8,685 bases of DNA from Cyanobacteriota bacterium. GTDB taxonomy: Bacteria > Cyanobacteriota > Cyanobacteriia > PCC-6307 > Cyanobiaceae. The stretch spans positions 1 to 8,685 of the forward strand of contig CANHSW010000073.1 of assembly GCA_947463165.1 (NCBI GenBank). The letters are read 5' to 3'. Positions 1-5,988 of this stretch are shown one piece after another. The notes beneath the pieces were generated by a model. It made no database searches and was not told the origin of the DNA. It saw only the letters and a list, made by a program, of their open reading frames with translations. The position numbers and the translations under genes are program-made. Every line of letters begins with the position of its first letter. Positions within the stretch are counted from its first letter, which is position 1.

Positions 1-926
1 GCCAGCCGGTCGCGCAGCAGTTGCACGGTCACAGCCAGCCGCTCCTCGCGCTCGCTGCGCTTGGTGGCGACCTGCTGCTGCACGTCGCGGTAGGCCTCAG
101 GTTCAAGGATTTTGAAGGCGAGATCCTCGAGCTCCCACTTGAACCGGCCGATGCCCAGGCGGTTGGCTAGAGGGGCGTAGATCTCGCGGGTTTCGCGGGC
201 GATGCGCTGTTGTTTCTCCGGCTTCAGGGCCGAGAGGGTGCGCATGTTGTGCAGGCGATCGGCCAGCTTCACCAACACCACGCGGATGTCACTGGCCATG
301 GCCAGGAACATGCGGCGCAGATTTTCCGCCTGGGCTTCTGTTTTGTTGGTGAAGTGGATGCCGCCAAGTTTGGTAACCCCCTCCACCAGGGCCCTCACCT
401 CAGCGCCGAAGTGCCCCTCGATCTCGGTGGCGGTGACTTCGGTGTCTTCCACCACGTCGTGCAGGAAGCCAGCGGCAATCACGCCGGCACTGGCGCCGAT
501 GTCGCGCAACAGATTGGCGACGGCGATTGGATGGATGATGTAGGGCTCGCCGCTGGCGCGGTACTGGCCCTCGTGCAGTTGGTAGGCAAAATCAAAGGCT
601 GCGGCCAGCAGCGCTTCTGCTTCCGTGGGGCGGCCGTCGTCGCTGGCCTGGCCCTGTTGATTGATGCAGCGCCGCAGCCACTCGGGCAGGGCCACCCCGT
701 AATCAGAGGCTTTATCGGTGGCCACAGCAGTGCTGGGCTGGTCGGTTAGGGAAGCGGGGGAGCACCGAAAATCCTTGGCCATTGACTCGGCTTTAGCCAG
801 TGGCTCGGCTGTAGCCATTGACTCGGCTGTAGCCATTGTCTCGGCTTTAGCCAATAGGTCGGCCGTAACCAATAGGTCGGCCGCAGCCAACGGGGTGGAT
901 CCGTGATCGGGGGCCGCTTTGAGCAT
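1..926 (-). CDS. spoT: RelA/SpoT-homologue (p)ppGpp synthetase/hydrolase, N-terminal part
   Basis: This is the N-terminal part (308 full codons) of a bifunctional RSH enzyme, which makes and degrades the stringent-response alarmone (p)ppGpp in the cytoplasm; the rest runs off the left edge. The HD hydrolase domain is plain: GFLHDVVEDTEVT with the metal-binding His156-Asp157, then VKLADRLHNMRTL, YAPLANRLGIGRFKWELEDL and FKILEPEAY. The synthetase, TGS and ACT domains would lie outside the window. I chose the ATG at 926 because the frame stays open to it, AAGGGTGG lies just upstream, and the 18-bp repeats are in frame. An inner ATG at 782 would remove the repeats. Residues 1-52 look like a lineage-specific extension; recognisable RSH sequence begins near ALPEWLRRC. 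The gene is divergent from the ABC ATPase gene. The family call is sure; the exact start is less so. Confidence 0.93.
   Translation of the reverse strand, partial: MLKAAPDHGSTPLAAADLLVTADLLAKAETMATAESMATAEPLAKAESMAKDFRCSPASLTDQPSTAVATDKASDYGVALPEWLRRCINQQGQASDDGRPTEAEALLAAAFDFAYQLHEGQYRASGEPYIIHPIAVANLLRDIGASAGVIAAGFLHDVVEDTEVTATEIEGHFGAEVRALVEGVTKLGGIHFTNKTEAQAENLRRMFLAMASDIRVVLVKLADRLHNMRTLSALKPEKQQRIARETREIYAPLANRLGIGRFKWELEDLAFKILEPEAYRDVQQQVATKRSEREERLAVTVQLLRDRL
774..899 (-). repeat. 18-bp in-frame tandem repeat at the RSH N-terminus
   Basis: Six units of 18 bp (774-881) and a seventh, diverged one (882-899) lie head to tail. On the minus strand the units read like GCCGAGTCAATGGCTACA and encode the hexapeptide A-(E/D)-(S/T/P/L)-(M/L)-A-(T/K). 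Because 18 is a multiple of three, every frame through the repeat is open on both strands, which creates spurious ORFs. Copy-number changes would lengthen or shorten the protein without breaking the frame. Confidence 0.9.
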
Positions 927-969
927 TCCACCCTTCGGGTTGTACCAATCGTATGCACCCGACGACACA

Positions 970-989
970 GACCCGCGAATGTGCGGGTC
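970..989. promoter_or_regulatory. perfect inverted repeat between divergent genes
   Basis: GACCCGC and GCGGGTC form a perfect 7-bp inverted repeat with a 6-nt centre, in the 103-bp gap between the divergent RSH and ABC genes. No T-run follows on either strand, so it does not look like an intrinsic terminator. It could be an operator or a 5'-leader hairpin of either gene. I could not place -35/-10 boxes convincingly in this gap. Confidence 0.35.
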
Positions 990-1013
990 CTACCACTGAA
1001 ACTGGAGCGATCG

Positions 1014-1048
1014 GCGATGCGGTGCTGCCTTGAGCGATGCGGTGCTGC
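1014..1048 (+). repeat. short direct repeat at the ABC gene start
   Basis: The 15-mer GCGATGCGGTGCTGC occurs at 1014-1028 and again at 1034-1048, a 20-bp period. The duplication straddles the predicted TTG start and places an out-of-frame ATG at 1017 upstream, so it bears on the choice of start codon. Confidence 0.8.
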
Positions 1049-2637
1049 GGGTTGAGCAGCTGGTGGTGCGCTATCCCGGCAGCCCTGGCCCCACCCTCGA
1101 TGGTCTCGACTTGAGCCTGGCGCCCGGGGCCAGCTTGGCCCTGGTGGGGCCATCCGGTTGCGGCAAGAGCACCCTGGCCCGGGCGGTGCTGCAGTTGTTG
1201 CCGCCGGGCAGCCAGTGCAGCGGGGGCCTGGAGCTGGCCGGTCGCGATCCCCGCCAGCTGCGCCGCGGCGCCCTGCGCCAGCTGCGGGGGGAGGCGGTGG
1301 GGCTGGTGTTCCAAGACCCGATGACCCGCCTCAATCCCCTGCTCACCATTGGCGATCACCTGGCCGATACGCTCGCCGCCCACCGGCGCTGCAGTGGCCC
1401 CCAGGCCAGCGGCCTGAGGCAAAGGGCAGAAGAGCTGCTGCAGCTGGTGGGCATCAGCCCCGAGCGCTACGGCAGCTATCCCCATGAGTTCAGTGGCGGC
1501 ATGCGCCAGCGCCTGGCGATCGCCCTGGCCCTGGCCCTGCGGCCGCCGCTGGTGATCGCCGATGAACCCACCACCAGCCTGGATGTGGCGGTGGCGGCCC
1601 AGGTGATGGCGGAATTGAGCCAGCTGTGCCGGGAAGCGGGCAGTGCCCTGCTGCTGATCAGCCATGACCTGGCCATGGCCGGCCGCTGGTGTGAGCGCAT
1701 CGCCGTGCTGGATCAGGGGCGGCTGATTGAGGAGGCCCCCGCCGCCCAGCTGCTCACCGCTCCGGCCAGCCCCCTGGCCCAGCGGCTGGTGGGCCGCGCC
1801 CGCGACCGGGAGGGGGGCCAGCGCCAACCCCTGGCCCCCAGTCCGCTGCTGCTGGAGATCGAGGCGCTGCGCTGCTGGCATCCGCTGCCCTCTTCCCCCT
1901 GGCGGCGCCGCTGGTTAAAGGCGGTGGATGGCGTCAGCCTGCGGTTGCATCAGGGGGAGACCATCGGCCTGGTGGGCGCCTCTGGCTGCGGCAAGAGCAC
2001 CCTCTGCCGGGCCCTGATGGGCTTGGCGCCGGTAAGGGGCGGCAGGGTGAGCCTCCAGGGCCAGGAGCTGTTTGGCCTGGCGGGCCGCCGCCGCCGCCAG
2101 CTGCGCCGCGGCCTGCAGATGGTGTTTCAAGATCCTCTGGCCTGCCTGAACCCCCAGATGACCGTGGGCGAGGCGATCGCCGACCCGCTGCTCCTCCACG
2201 GCCTGGCCAGCGGCGCTGTGGCCCGCCAGCGGGCCCGGGATGTGTTGGCGGCCGTGGGTTTGGAACCGCCCGAGCGCTACGAGGGGCGCCTGCCCCGCCA
2301 GCTATCGGGCGGCCAGCAGCAGCGGGTGGCGATCGCCCGGGCCCTGATCCTCGAGCCCAAGGTGCTGCTCTGTGATGAGAGCGTCAGCATGCTCGATGCC
2401 GAGGTGCAAACCGAGGTGCTGGCGTTGCTGCGCCAGCTGCAGCAGAGCATGGGGCTGGGGATGCTGTTCGTTACCCACGACCTCACCGTGGCCAGTGGCT
2501 TTTGCCATCGTTTATTGGTGCTCGATGGCGGCCGCATCGTGGAGCAGGGGGAGGGGGCGGCGCTGCTGGCCAACCCCCAGGCCGAGATCACCCGCCGGCT
2601 GGTGCAGGCCTGTCCGCGGCTGCCGGCGCTGGGCTGA
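1030..2637 (+). CDS. fused double-ATPase ABC protein, oligopeptide/nickel importer type
   Basis: A 535-residue protein carrying two ABC ATPase domains in one chain, like a DppD-DppF fusion (YejF type); it would power a peptide or nickel importer at the inner membrane. Domain 1: Walker A GPSGCGKST (40-48), Q-loop VFQDP (Q95), signature FSGGMRQR (from 154), Walker B VIADEP (175-180), switch His212. Domain 2: Walker A GASGCGKST (316-324), Q-loop VFQDP (Q367), signature LSGGQQQR (425-432), Walker B VLLCDE (445-450), switch His483. In domain 2 the usual DEP after Walker B is DES, but the catalytic Glu is kept. TGA at 997-999 limits the start; TTG at 1030 or GTG at 1042 are the in-frame choices, with no strong Shine-Dalgarno. 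No permease or binding-protein gene is adjacent, so the substrate is unknown. Confidence 0.92.
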   Translation: MSDAVLRVEQLVVRYPGSPGPTLDGLDLSLAPGASLALVGPSGCGKSTLARAVLQLLPPGSQCSGGLELAGRDPRQLRRGALRQLRGEAVGLVFQDPMTRLNPLLTIGDHLADTLAAHRRCSGPQASGLRQRAEELLQLVGISPERYGSYPHEFSGGMRQRLAIALALALRPPLVIADEPTTSLDVAVAAQVMAELSQLCREAGSALLLISHDLAMAGRWCERIAVLDQGRLIEEAPAAQLLTAPASPLAQRLVGRARDREGGQRQPLAPSPLLLEIEALRCWHPLPSSPWRRRWLKAVDGVSLRLHQGETIGLVGASGCGKSTLCRALMGLAPVRGGRVSLQGQELFGLAGRRRRQLRRGLQMVFQDPLACLNPQMTVGEAIADPLLLHGLASGAVARQRARDVLAAVGLEPPERYEGRLPRQLSGGQQQRVAIARALILEPKVLLCDESVSMLDAEVQTEVLALLRQLQQSMGLGMLFVTHDLTVASGFCHRLLVLDGGRIVEQGEGAALLANPQAEITRRLVQACPRLPALG

Positions 2638-2644
2638 GGCCGCG

Positions 2645-2755
2645 ATGCAATCTGCGTTCCAATCTGCGTTCCAATTGGCGATCCAGCCCCCTATGCCCTG
2701 CCCCATGCCCTGGCCGCTGCCAGATTCCCGGACCGCCGCCAGGGGGAGGCGATGA
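2645..2755 (+). CDS. possible 36-residue leader ORF overlapping the ClC start
   Basis: An ATG at 2645 opens a 36-residue frame, beginning MQSAFQSAFQLAIQ, whose TGA overlaps the ClC start codon as ATGA (2752-2755). The overlap is the arrangement expected for translational coupling. Its own ribosome-binding site is weak, its first part is made of a 12-bp repeat, and its composition (Pro-Met-rich, then Arg) does not look like a conserved protein. It fills the gap between the ABC and ClC genes. It may be accidental. Confidence 0.2.
   Translation: MQSAFQSAFQLAIQPPMPCPMPWPLPDSRTAARGRR
2649..2684 (+). repeat. 12-bp tandem repeat between ABC and ClC genes
   Basis: AATCTGCGTTCC occurs twice in tandem (2649-2660, 2661-2672), followed by the diverged unit AATTGGCGATCC (2673-2684). 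It is one of several short repeats in this part with a unit length divisible by three. Confidence 0.85.
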
Positions 2756-4083
2756 GCGGCCGGCTGGGGCGCCTGCTGCGGCTGGTGCTGCTGGTGAATT
2801 TGATCGGGATCGGCGTAGCCCTGGCGATCTGGCTCTACGGCCAGGAGATCGCCGCCGTGAACGGGGTGCGCCTGCGGCTGGCCGCCCTGATGCCCCGCGC
2901 CCTGGTGTTGCCGGTGCTGGGGCTGCTGGGGGGAGCGGTGGCCGGCGGCTTGATCACCTACTGGGAGCCCGCCGCCAAGGGTTCAGGCATCGTGCAGGTG
3001 ATGTTGTTCATGCGCGGCTGGCCGATCCCGATGGGCTGGCGGGTGGCGATTGTGAAGCTGCTGGCCAGCGGCATCGCCATCGGCAGCGGCATTCCGGTGG
3101 GTCCGGAGGGGCCCTCCATCCAGATCGGTGCCTCCATTGCCTGCGAAACCGCCCGGGGAACCGCCCGTGAAACCGCCCAGGCGAGCGACCCCGGTAAGCA
3201 CCAGCGCCAGCATCAACATCAGCGGCTGGCGGTGGCGATCGGCAGTGGCGCCGGTCTGGGGGCGGTGTTCCACGCGCCCCTGGGCGGCCTGGCTTACACC
3301 CTGGAGGAGCTGCTCAAGCGGGCCGACGGCCGCAGCAACGCCCTGGCGGTGGCGGCCAGCTTCGCTGCGGTGGCCTGGACCCGGCTGCTGGCCCAGCTGC
3401 CCCTGGTTCAGCCGCTGCTGGTCAACCTGGCGCCGATCAGCCAGTACCCCAGTGGTGTTAACGAGTTTCGGCTGATCGATGGGCCGCAGCTGTGCCTGCT
3501 CGGCGCCCTGGCGGGTTTGGCGGCCGTGCTCTACCAGCGGGGCATCCTGGCCCTGCGCCGGCGCTTTTGCCGCTGGAGGCTGGCCAGCTGGCAGTTGCTG
3601 CCCCTGGTGGGGCTGGCGGTGGGGGCTGGCTGGTCGCTGCTGCCGCAGGCCTTTGACAATCCCGATGGCCTTTGCTTCGACGCCCTGCTGGGTCTCGATG
3701 ACGCCCCCCGGGCCCTGCTGGTGCTGGCGGTGCAGGCGGCCGCCACGGCGGTGGCGGTGGCGGCGGAGGCCCCCGGCGGCTTTTTAGCGCCAGCCCTGGT
3801 GGTGGGGGCCTCCCTGGGCACCCTGATGCAGCAGCTGTTGGTAAGCCTGTTTGATTACGCCCCCGCCAGCCTGCTGTTCGCCGGCGCTGCGGCCTTCCTC
3901 GGGGCCCTCACCCGCACGCCGCTCACGGCGATCCTGCTCAGCTTTGAGCTCAGCAAGAACTACGCCCTGCTGTTGCCCATTGGCTTCTGCACCCTGGCCG
4001 CGATCGCCGTGGCCGACCTGTTTGAACGCCAGAGCCTGTTCGATCTGCTGCGGGAAGAGGCCGAGCGGGAGCAGGCCAGCTGA
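2752..4083 (+). CDS. ClC-family chloride transporter
   Basis: A 443-residue integral membrane protein of the ClC family, probably moving chloride (perhaps in exchange for protons) across the inner membrane. Family marks in order: KGSGIVQV (76-83; the anion-filter loop, usually GSGIP), GSGIPVGPEGPSIQIG (111-126) with the gating Glu at 119, LGAVFHAPLGG (169-179), TLEELLKR (183-190) with the internal proton Glu, PGGFLAPALV (341-350) and RTPLTAILLSFELS (388-401). Both glutamates typical of exchangers are present, which favours an H+/Cl- antiporter; the exact ion is not certain because the filter Pro is Val and the gate reads GPEGP rather than GREGP. No CBS domain follows. The ATG at 2752 has a strong Shine-Dalgarno (AGGGGGAGG). 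The gene lies in line with the ABC gene, 114 bp behind it. Confidence 0.9.
   Translation: MSGRLGRLLRLVLLVNLIGIGVALAIWLYGQEIAAVNGVRLRLAALMPRALVLPVLGLLGGAVAGGLITYWEPAAKGSGIVQVMLFMRGWPIPMGWRVAIVKLLASGIAIGSGIPVGPEGPSIQIGASIACETARGTARETAQASDPGKHQRQHQHQRLAVAIGSGAGLGAVFHAPLGGLAYTLEELLKRADGRSNALAVAASFAAVAWTRLLAQLPLVQPLLVNLAPISQYPSGVNEFRLIDGPQLCLLGALAGLAAVLYQRGILALRRRFCRWRLASWQLLPLVGLAVGAGWSLLPQAFDNPDGLCFDALLGLDDAPRALLVLAVQAAATAVAVAAEAPGGFLAPALVVGASLGTLMQQLLVSLFDYAPASLLFAGAAAFLGALTRTPLTAILLSFELSKNYALLLPIGFCTLAAIAVADLFERQSLFDLLREEAEREQAS
3145..3180 (+). repeat. 12-bp coding repeat inside the ClC gene
   Basis: Three 12-bp units (3145-3156, 3157-3168, 3169-3180) like GAAACCGCCCGG encode ETAR-GTAR-ETAQ in the loop after the gating helix, directly followed by a His/Gln-rich run (KHQRQHQHQR). 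The loop is several residues longer than usual in bacterial ClC proteins. Confidence 0.8.
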
Positions 4084-4095
4084 GCCGCTCAGCTG
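4077..4095. terminator. inverted repeat at the convergent ClC/rluD ends
   Basis: CAGCTGAGC and GCTCAGCTG form a perfect 9-bp inverted repeat around a single C, overlapping the ClC stop codon. The two convergent genes are only 18 bp apart, so the same hairpin could serve both as a bidirectional transcription end. There is no T-tract and the loop is too tight for a textbook terminator. The region is also an imperfect direct repeat (CAGCTGAGCCG twice, then CAGCTG). Confidence 0.35.
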
Positions 4096-4101
4096 AGCCG
4101 G

Positions 4102-5049
4102 TCAGCTGCGGCCCCGCAGAACGGCCAACAGTTTTTCGAAGATCGGCGGCAGGGGGGCCTCCAGCTCCAGCCGTTCGCCGCTGATCGGGTGATCCAGCCC
4201 CAGCTGGAAGGCGTGCAGGGCCTGGCCGGCCAGCTCGATCGGCAGCTTGCGGCAGCGGCTATAAGTTGCGTCGCCCAGGATTGGATGGCCCAGGTGGGCG
4301 CAGTGGACGCGGATTTGATGGGTGCGACCCGTATCCAACTTGAAGCGCAGTAGTGAATAGTCGCCGAGGCGCTCGATCAGCTGCCAGTGGGTGCAGGCGT
4401 GGCGGCCGCTGTTGTCGCTAACTACGGCGTACTTTTTGCGGTCGATCGGATGGCGGCCGATCGGTGCCGTGATCGTGCCGCTCTCGCCCGCCGGCGCCCC
4501 GTGCACCACCGCCAGGTATTGGCGGGAGGCGATGCGCCGCTGGATCTGCGATTGCAGCGTCACCAGGGCCTGCTGACTTTTGGCCACCACGATGCAGCCG
4601 GTGGTGTCCTTGTCGAGCCGGTGCACGATGCCGGGCCGCAGCTCACCGCCAATGCCCGGCAGGTCGGGGCAGTGGTGTAGGAGCCCATTCACCAGGGTGC
4701 CGTCTTTGTTACCTGGGGCTGGATGCACCGTGAGGCCGGCGGGCTTGTTGATCACGATCAGGTGCTCGTCTTCGTAGAGCACATCGAGCTGCATCGCCTC
4801 GGCCTGCAGGTATGGCAGCGGTTCCGGCGGCGGCATCCACAGCTGCACCGCGTCGTGCTGACGCAGCGGCGTCTTGGCCTGGCCGGTGACGCCATTGACG
4901 CGCACGTAGCCGGCGTCGATGAATTTCTGGATGCGGGCGCGACTCTGTTCAGGCCGTTGGCTCACCAGCCAGCGATCCAGCCGCATGGGCAGCGGCTTGG
5001 GGTAGGTGAGGGTCAGCAGCTCGCCGTCGCCGGTGCCGAAGCTGGTCAT
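4102..5049 (-). CDS. rluD: RluA/RluD-family 23S rRNA pseudouridine synthase
   Basis: A 315-residue pseudouridine synthase of the RluA family, RluD subtype, which isomerises uridines in 23S rRNA during ribosome assembly. An N-terminal S4 RNA-binding region (about residues 20-75: MRLDRWLVSQ, SRARIQKFIDAGYVRVNG) precedes the catalytic domain: VLYEDEHLIVINKPAGLTVHP, then the active-site motif HRLDKDTTG (143-151) with catalytic Asp146, Q(Y)LAVVHG, and the C-terminal TGRTHQIRVHCAHLGHPILGD. Length and domain order match full-length RluD. The ATG at 5049 is preferred; a GTG at 5052 directly before it would add one residue. It is the last core gene before the AT-richer accessory part, which begins about 40 bp upstream of its start, so its upstream neighbour and perhaps its promoter region have been replaced. 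Confidence 0.93.
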   Translation of the reverse strand: MTSFGTGDGELLTLTYPKPLPMRLDRWLVSQRPEQSRARIQKFIDAGYVRVNGVTGQAKTPLRQHDAVQLWMPPPEPLPYLQAEAMQLDVLYEDEHLIVINKPAGLTVHPAPGNKDGTLVNGLLHHCPDLPGIGGELRPGIVHRLDKDTTGCIVVAKSQQALVTLQSQIQRRIASRQYLAVVHGAPAGESGTITAPIGRHPIDRKKYAVVSDNSGRHACTHWQLIERLGDYSLLRFKLDTGRTHQIRVHCAHLGHPILGDATYSRCRKLPIELAGQALHAFQLGLDHPISGERLELEAPLPPIFEKLLAVLRGRS

Positions 5050-5079
5050 CACCGCAGGCTAGCCAAGGGCAGGATTGGG

Positions 5080-5166
5080 GGGGTGGCGCTCCAGATCAGC
5101 GGCGGGTATAAGCTCAGAATGCAAATCGGCATCTCTGCTCTCATCCGCTGGATCTTGATGTTAGTA
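5080..5166 (-). mobile_element. attC-like site after the PIN gene, degenerate R' box
   Basis: Read on the minus strand: TACTAAC (5166-5160, compare RYYYAAC), a spacer, then the arm CAAGATCCAGCGG (5157-5145), a 42-nt loop, and the arm CCGCTGATCTGG (5102-5091). The arms pair as CAGCGG/CCGCTG, one unpaired C on the 5' arm, then AGAT/ATCT. An extra base on the 5' arm is the asymmetry that gives attC sites their extrahelical base. The start box lies 7 nt beyond the PIN stop codon, the usual place for attC in a cassette. The expected GTTRRRY partner box is not recognisable (AGCGCCACC), so this site is probably dead. It sits exactly where GC-rich core sequence begins. Confidence 0.45.
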
Positions 5167-5173
5167 CTTCGAT

Positions 5174-5659
5174 TTAGCTCCAGGCACCTTGGCGGACGTG
5201 ATTGAAGTTTGCCACATTAAGGCCCGACCTTGAACAGTGAAGATACAAGGGTAAGTCTGCAGTTAAGACGAATGCAGACGCATTGGCTGCCGCTATTATT
5301 GCAATATCAGTTATGCCAAGTCTGCTGAACTCGGGATCTGATGCTAATTTTACCGATGAATCTGAGCACTCATTGCATCTTGAGAGAAACTCGACCACCG
5401 CTTCTCGGCCATTTCGCTTTATATCGTCTCGCTCCTTTCCGAGCAGATTCGAAACCTCGGTAATTATATGAGGAGTCGTGAGAAGGTTGGTGAAACGGTT
5501 GCGACTAGCGAACTCCTGCAGTAGTTCGTAATCTTCTTCTGTGTAGGCCGACAGCGTCTTAGCCTTTTTGATGAGCGAAATATCTTTTCCTCCAATAAAC
5601 AGAAGAAGTAGAAGATTTGTATCGAGCAAAAGCGTGCAGGAGGGTTGAATGGCCGCCAT
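5174..5659 (-). CDS. PIN-domain ribonuclease (VapC-like toxin)
   Basis: A 161-residue single-domain PIN protein. PIN domains are metal-dependent ribonucleases, and VapC-type toxins cut tRNA or rRNA. All four acidic positions expected for the active site are present: Asp13 in LLLDTNLLLL, Glu68 in IITEVSNLL, Asp118 in LGITDIAIIAAA, and Asp135 in VLTADLPLY. It starts 4 bp after the stop of the small upstream gene and has no clear Shine-Dalgarno of its own, so the two are probably one transcript with coupled translation, an arrangement typical of toxin-antitoxin pairs. It is AT-richer than the core genes to its left and is followed within 7 nt by an attC-like site. The PIN assignment is solid; the toxin role is inferred from context, and the RNA target is unknown. 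Confidence 0.88.
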   Translation of the reverse strand: MAAIQPSCTLLLDTNLLLLLFIGGKDISLIKKAKTLSAYTEEDYELLQEFASRNRFTNLLTTPHIITEVSNLLGKERDDIKRNGREAVVEFLSRCNECSDSSVKLASDPEFSRLGITDIAIIAAANASAFVLTADLPLYLHCSRSGLNVANFNHVRQGAWS

Positions 5660-5663
5660 TATG

Positions 5664-5963
5664 CTATACAGTCCTAATCTTCATTGAGTCTGGAGCTCCT
5701 GAAACAGCGTCTATAATCACCGTTTTATAGCGACGTGATAATTCGCGACTTGTGCTGCTTGGTGAAATCACAGAAGTTGAAACTTCCTTGGTTTCGGGGA
5801 GTGAAAACCCAATGGTGACCAACCATTTGTCGGATGCATCACTGTACTCAATCTCCTCCAGGAGTAAATCGCGCAAACTGATACCCTCGTAAAGTTCCTT
5901 GACGTAAGCGATCGCGGCTGCAACTGCAACTTTTACGGGAACTCGATTTTCCTGGCTTAACAT
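5664..5963 (-). CDS. small partner protein of the PIN ribonuclease (putative antitoxin)
   Basis: A 99-residue protein if started at the ATG at 5963. I recognise no named domain. The coding-like part runs VKVAVAAAIAYVKELYEG, LRDLLLEEIEYS, KWLVTIGFSLPE, YKTVIIDAVSGAPDSMKIR, a pattern of one helix then several strands that I recall in small proteins encoded directly before PIN-domain genes. The 4-bp gap to the PIN gene supports a bicistronic unit in which this is the antitoxin or an accessory protein. It has no obvious helix-turn-helix or ribbon-helix-helix DNA-binding motif. The frame stays open upstream to about 6251, but that part does not look like this protein. ATG at 5987 is an alternative start, one base after the stop of a small out-of-frame ORF. 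Neither start has a clear Shine-Dalgarno. Confidence 0.7.
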   Translation of the reverse strand: MLSQENRVPVKVAVAAAIAYVKELYEGISLRDLLLEEIEYSDASDKWLVTIGFSLPETKEVSTSVISPSSTSRELSRRYKTVIIDAVSGAPDSMKIRTV

Positions 5964-5988
5964 TTTTAGCGCCAACGGTTGCCACATT

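Noticed and set aside
847..1881. 344-residue open frame on the minus strand
   Set aside because: It is antisense to the ABC ATPase gene and runs through the RSH repeat region; its Gln/Ala/Gly-rich product is typical of shadow frames in very GC-rich coding DNA.
5102..5150. tRNA-like start GCGGGTATAAGCTCAGAATG
   Set aside because: The first bases resemble a tRNA acceptor and D-arm, but there is no anticodon arm, no T-loop GTTCRANNC and no matching 3' acceptor strand; the pairing found there fits the attC-like stem instead.
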